Assembly: GCA_027604685.1 (NCBI GenBank)
Contig: JADHYX010000353.1
Span: forward strand, 4,410 to 23,211
Source of the DNA: Lobulomyces angularis
Taxonomy: Eukaryota; Chytridiomycota; Chytridiomycetes; Lobulomycetales; Lobulomycetaceae
Direction of reading: 5' to 3'
DNA length: 18,802 nucleotides
Positions 17,279-18,802 of this stretch are shown one piece after another. Under the pieces are notes generated by a model. That model searched no databases, had not been told where the DNA came from, and saw only the letters and a list, made by a program, of their open reading frames with translations. The number at the start of each line of letters is the position of its first letter. Position 1 is the first letter of the stretch. Both the position numbers and the translations under genes were made by a program.

Positions 17279-18330
17279 ATGTTCAAAAACAAACCTTTTA
17301 TTTTGAATAGATATTTTACTACTCAATTAGAAAAAAGAAAACAATTACTCAACGTTATTTATAAACCTTTTATTGGCTTAAAAAAAGATTCTGCAGAATA
17401 TATAGAATTAGCAAAAAGTGGTAAACTATGGAAATCTCATTTCAAACCTTGGAATTTAGATCGAGAATTAAATTTTCAAACTGAAAATTCTCTTCTTTTA
17501 AGAGAAGTAGATAGCTATAAACAAATTAAAGTAGATATGCAAAGTGTTTTATCTAGTTTAACAGCTGGATTAGCCCAACAAAGTGTATATTTGGAAGGAA
17601 ATTCGTTGAAACTTGGAGATTCTGTGCTTCTTTTAGATTCGTTAAAAAGGTTGCCTTTTTTAAATCAATAATTAATAACAATTACAGGTTTGATATTTAT
17701 GCAGATACCAATTCGGATTTAAGTTTAAAAACATTACCAACTGCTGACCAATTGTTGCCCAACAGACCAGCAAATGACGTTTTGGAATTAAGAAATCAAT
17801 TAATTGTTTCTGAGTTAGTTTCAAAAGATGCAATGAAAGGTATTTCACTAGATGAAGAAAAGCTCAAATATTACCATTCATTATTATTGAAGGATACAGA
17901 GAAAGAAAGAGTAGCAGGTTGGGGGAAAATACAGCTTGCAGGTGTTTATCGTAGTATACCCATCCAAGAACGTAATTCACCAAATACTGTGTACCCTTAT
18001 CCTTTAGAAGTACCAATGTTAATGAAAAATTATTTTCAAAAAAAGAACGATTACATTTTACAAAATACGCTTCATCCAATTTTATTAGCTACCCATTCAA
18101 TGTTAACTTTCCTTCATATTCACCCGTTTCATGATGGTAATGGTAGATTGGGTAGATTAATTTTCGGGTTTAATCTTATAAGAAATGGTTATTCTCCTCT
18201 TTTGTTTCAGCATTTAGGGAGAGAGGATTATGTGAGGATGATTTTCGATGCTCAACATAAAAATATTGAAGAATTATATTTAACAGTATTGGAAACGATG
18301 TTGGATAAATTAATAGAAATATCATATTAA
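17279..18330 (+). CDS. Fic-domain (fido) protein, class II, probable AMP transferase
   Basis: Two exons, 17279-17649 and 17688-18330, join to 337 residues through a 38-nt intron that contains the stop of the unspliced first frame. Fic proteins transfer AMP (or another nucleotide part) to hydroxyl groups of target proteins. The active-site loop HPFHDGNGRLGR (269-280) is complete. SVYLEGN (102-108) fits the inhibitory helix motif [ST]xxxE[GN] placed before the Fic core, the class II arrangement, in which the Glu blocks ATP binding. The N-terminus (MFKNKPFILNRYFTTQLEKRK) is basic and hydroxylated with no acids in the first 17 residues, so mitochondrial targeting is possible. There is no TPR region or membrane helix as in metazoan FICD. 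The donor (GTTGCC) is not ideal, but the join LKR-FDIYAD keeps the frame. The target is unknown. Confidence 0.85.
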
Positions 18331-18802
18331 TAAATCTTGTGAACTGAAAATGGTAGTGTAGATATAGTTACAATTTTACAAGGGTTTCTTAGTTACACAA
18401 ACCCTGTATATACAGCCTATATATACACCGAATAAAAATGTCGTTTAATTACTCAAAAATCCGTTTCCTAGGGTTTTTTGACACATATAAAATTTTGAAA
18501 GTGTCTCTTTTTTTGGGAACCTAACCCTAGTGGCAGAATGTAGTTTAAAGCTCATATAAAATTTTGGCACCGGAAACGTATTTTTTTTTTTTTTTTTTTT
18601 TTTTATTTTGGAAACGGTTAAATATTTTTTTTAAAATTTTTTTTAAAAAAAAAAAAAGTTGAATCCAAGAATTGAACCAGCGCTTTCTTTAACCTAATTT
18701 CATCAAAAAATAAAAAATAAATTTGAAAAATAAAAAAATGTTTAAATTTCATATAAAAAAAATTCACTCCTTCAAAAAAATCAAAAAAATTTAAATTTTT
18801 TT
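18331..18802. other. 3' flank of the Fic gene and low-complexity end
   Basis: Just after the Fic stop there is ordinary AT-rich flank. A short palindromic pair, agggtttctt and aaaccct (18381-18406), is followed by the MITE-like repeat listed separately. The rest is A/T runs to the window end. No gene is seen. Confidence 0.5.
18455..18617. repeat. small inverted-repeat (MITE-like) relic
   Basis: aaaaatccgtttcc at 18455-18468 reappears inverted at 18572-18585 with one mismatch, and its ccgtttcc core is inverted once more, perfectly, at 18610-18617. Inside, catataaaattttg occurs twice as a direct repeat (18483-18496 and 18553-18566). The block is richer in G and C than its flanks and looks like a small non-autonomous transposon remnant, interrupted by a long T run. 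Confidence 0.4.

Noticed and set aside
18520..18531. cctaaccctag looks like two units of a TTAGGG telomeric repeat.
   Set aside because: There are fewer than two full units, no array, and coding genes lie on the near side. Chance is the simpler explanation.
18655..18700. A stretch that on the minus strand reads ctggttcaattcttgg, similar to a tRNA T-arm or Pol III B box, followed by a T run.
   Set aside because: The flanking bases do not form a T stem, and no acceptor, D or anticodon arm can be paired around it. At most it is a SINE-like hint.

Overview
The window looks like nuclear DNA of a very AT-rich, intron-dense early-diverging fungus. The evidence is short GT..AG introns (38 to 116 nt, many with T-rich 3' ends), long poly-A/poly-T tracts between exons, fungal-type RNA-binding and ribosome-associated proteins, a Fic protein and a Fanzor-type mobile element. 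An arbuscular mycorrhizal fungus (Glomeromycotina) is my best guess. That is inference; no rRNA or marker gene is present to settle it. All exon models were assembled by hand from splice sites and frame continuity.

Layout, left to right. At 40-339 (+) is the 3' end of a Gir2/RWDD1-like gene. Convergent to it, at 526-2106 (-), is a four-exon gene for a charged, probably nuclear protein with a C-x2-C...C-x2-H cluster. At 2430-3501 (-) is a four-exon gene for an RRM-RGG-RRM protein like yeast Sbp1. From 3502 to 6460 lies the space between this gene and the next one on the plus strand. It holds a GC-richer relic (about 3706-4092) and a 2.2-kb element (4122-6340) with 22-bp terminal inverted repeats, carrying a decayed Fanzor gene (eukaryotic TnpB/OrfB-like RNA-guided nuclease). 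At 6461-8454 (+) is a ten-exon gene for a 503-residue protein with a C-terminal BIR-like zinc domain. At 8749-9478 (-) is a tetraspanin whose N-terminal part I cannot find. At 10146-12588 (+) is a twelve-exon gene for a 557-residue protein made of four diverged copies of an unnamed repeat of about 110 residues.

The right third is more decayed: a RecQ/DEAD-like helicase relic (12955-13150), an apparently gene-free AT stretch, a small coiled-coil ORF, a leucine-rich-repeat gene with a one-base frameshift (14699-15438, -), a broken ankyrin-type gene (15578-16620, +) and a histidyl-tRNA synthetase fragment (16712-17025, -). It is followed by an apparently intact class II Fic gene (17279-18330, +) and a small MITE-like inverted repeat near the right end.

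The genes do not form a pathway. The main points of interest are the terminal-repeat-bounded Fanzor element just upstream of the BIR gene, the four-repeat protein of unknown function, the atypical BIR protein, and a cluster of LRR, ankyrin and small coiled-coil genes of types often seen in large DNA viruses and in expanded fungal families.
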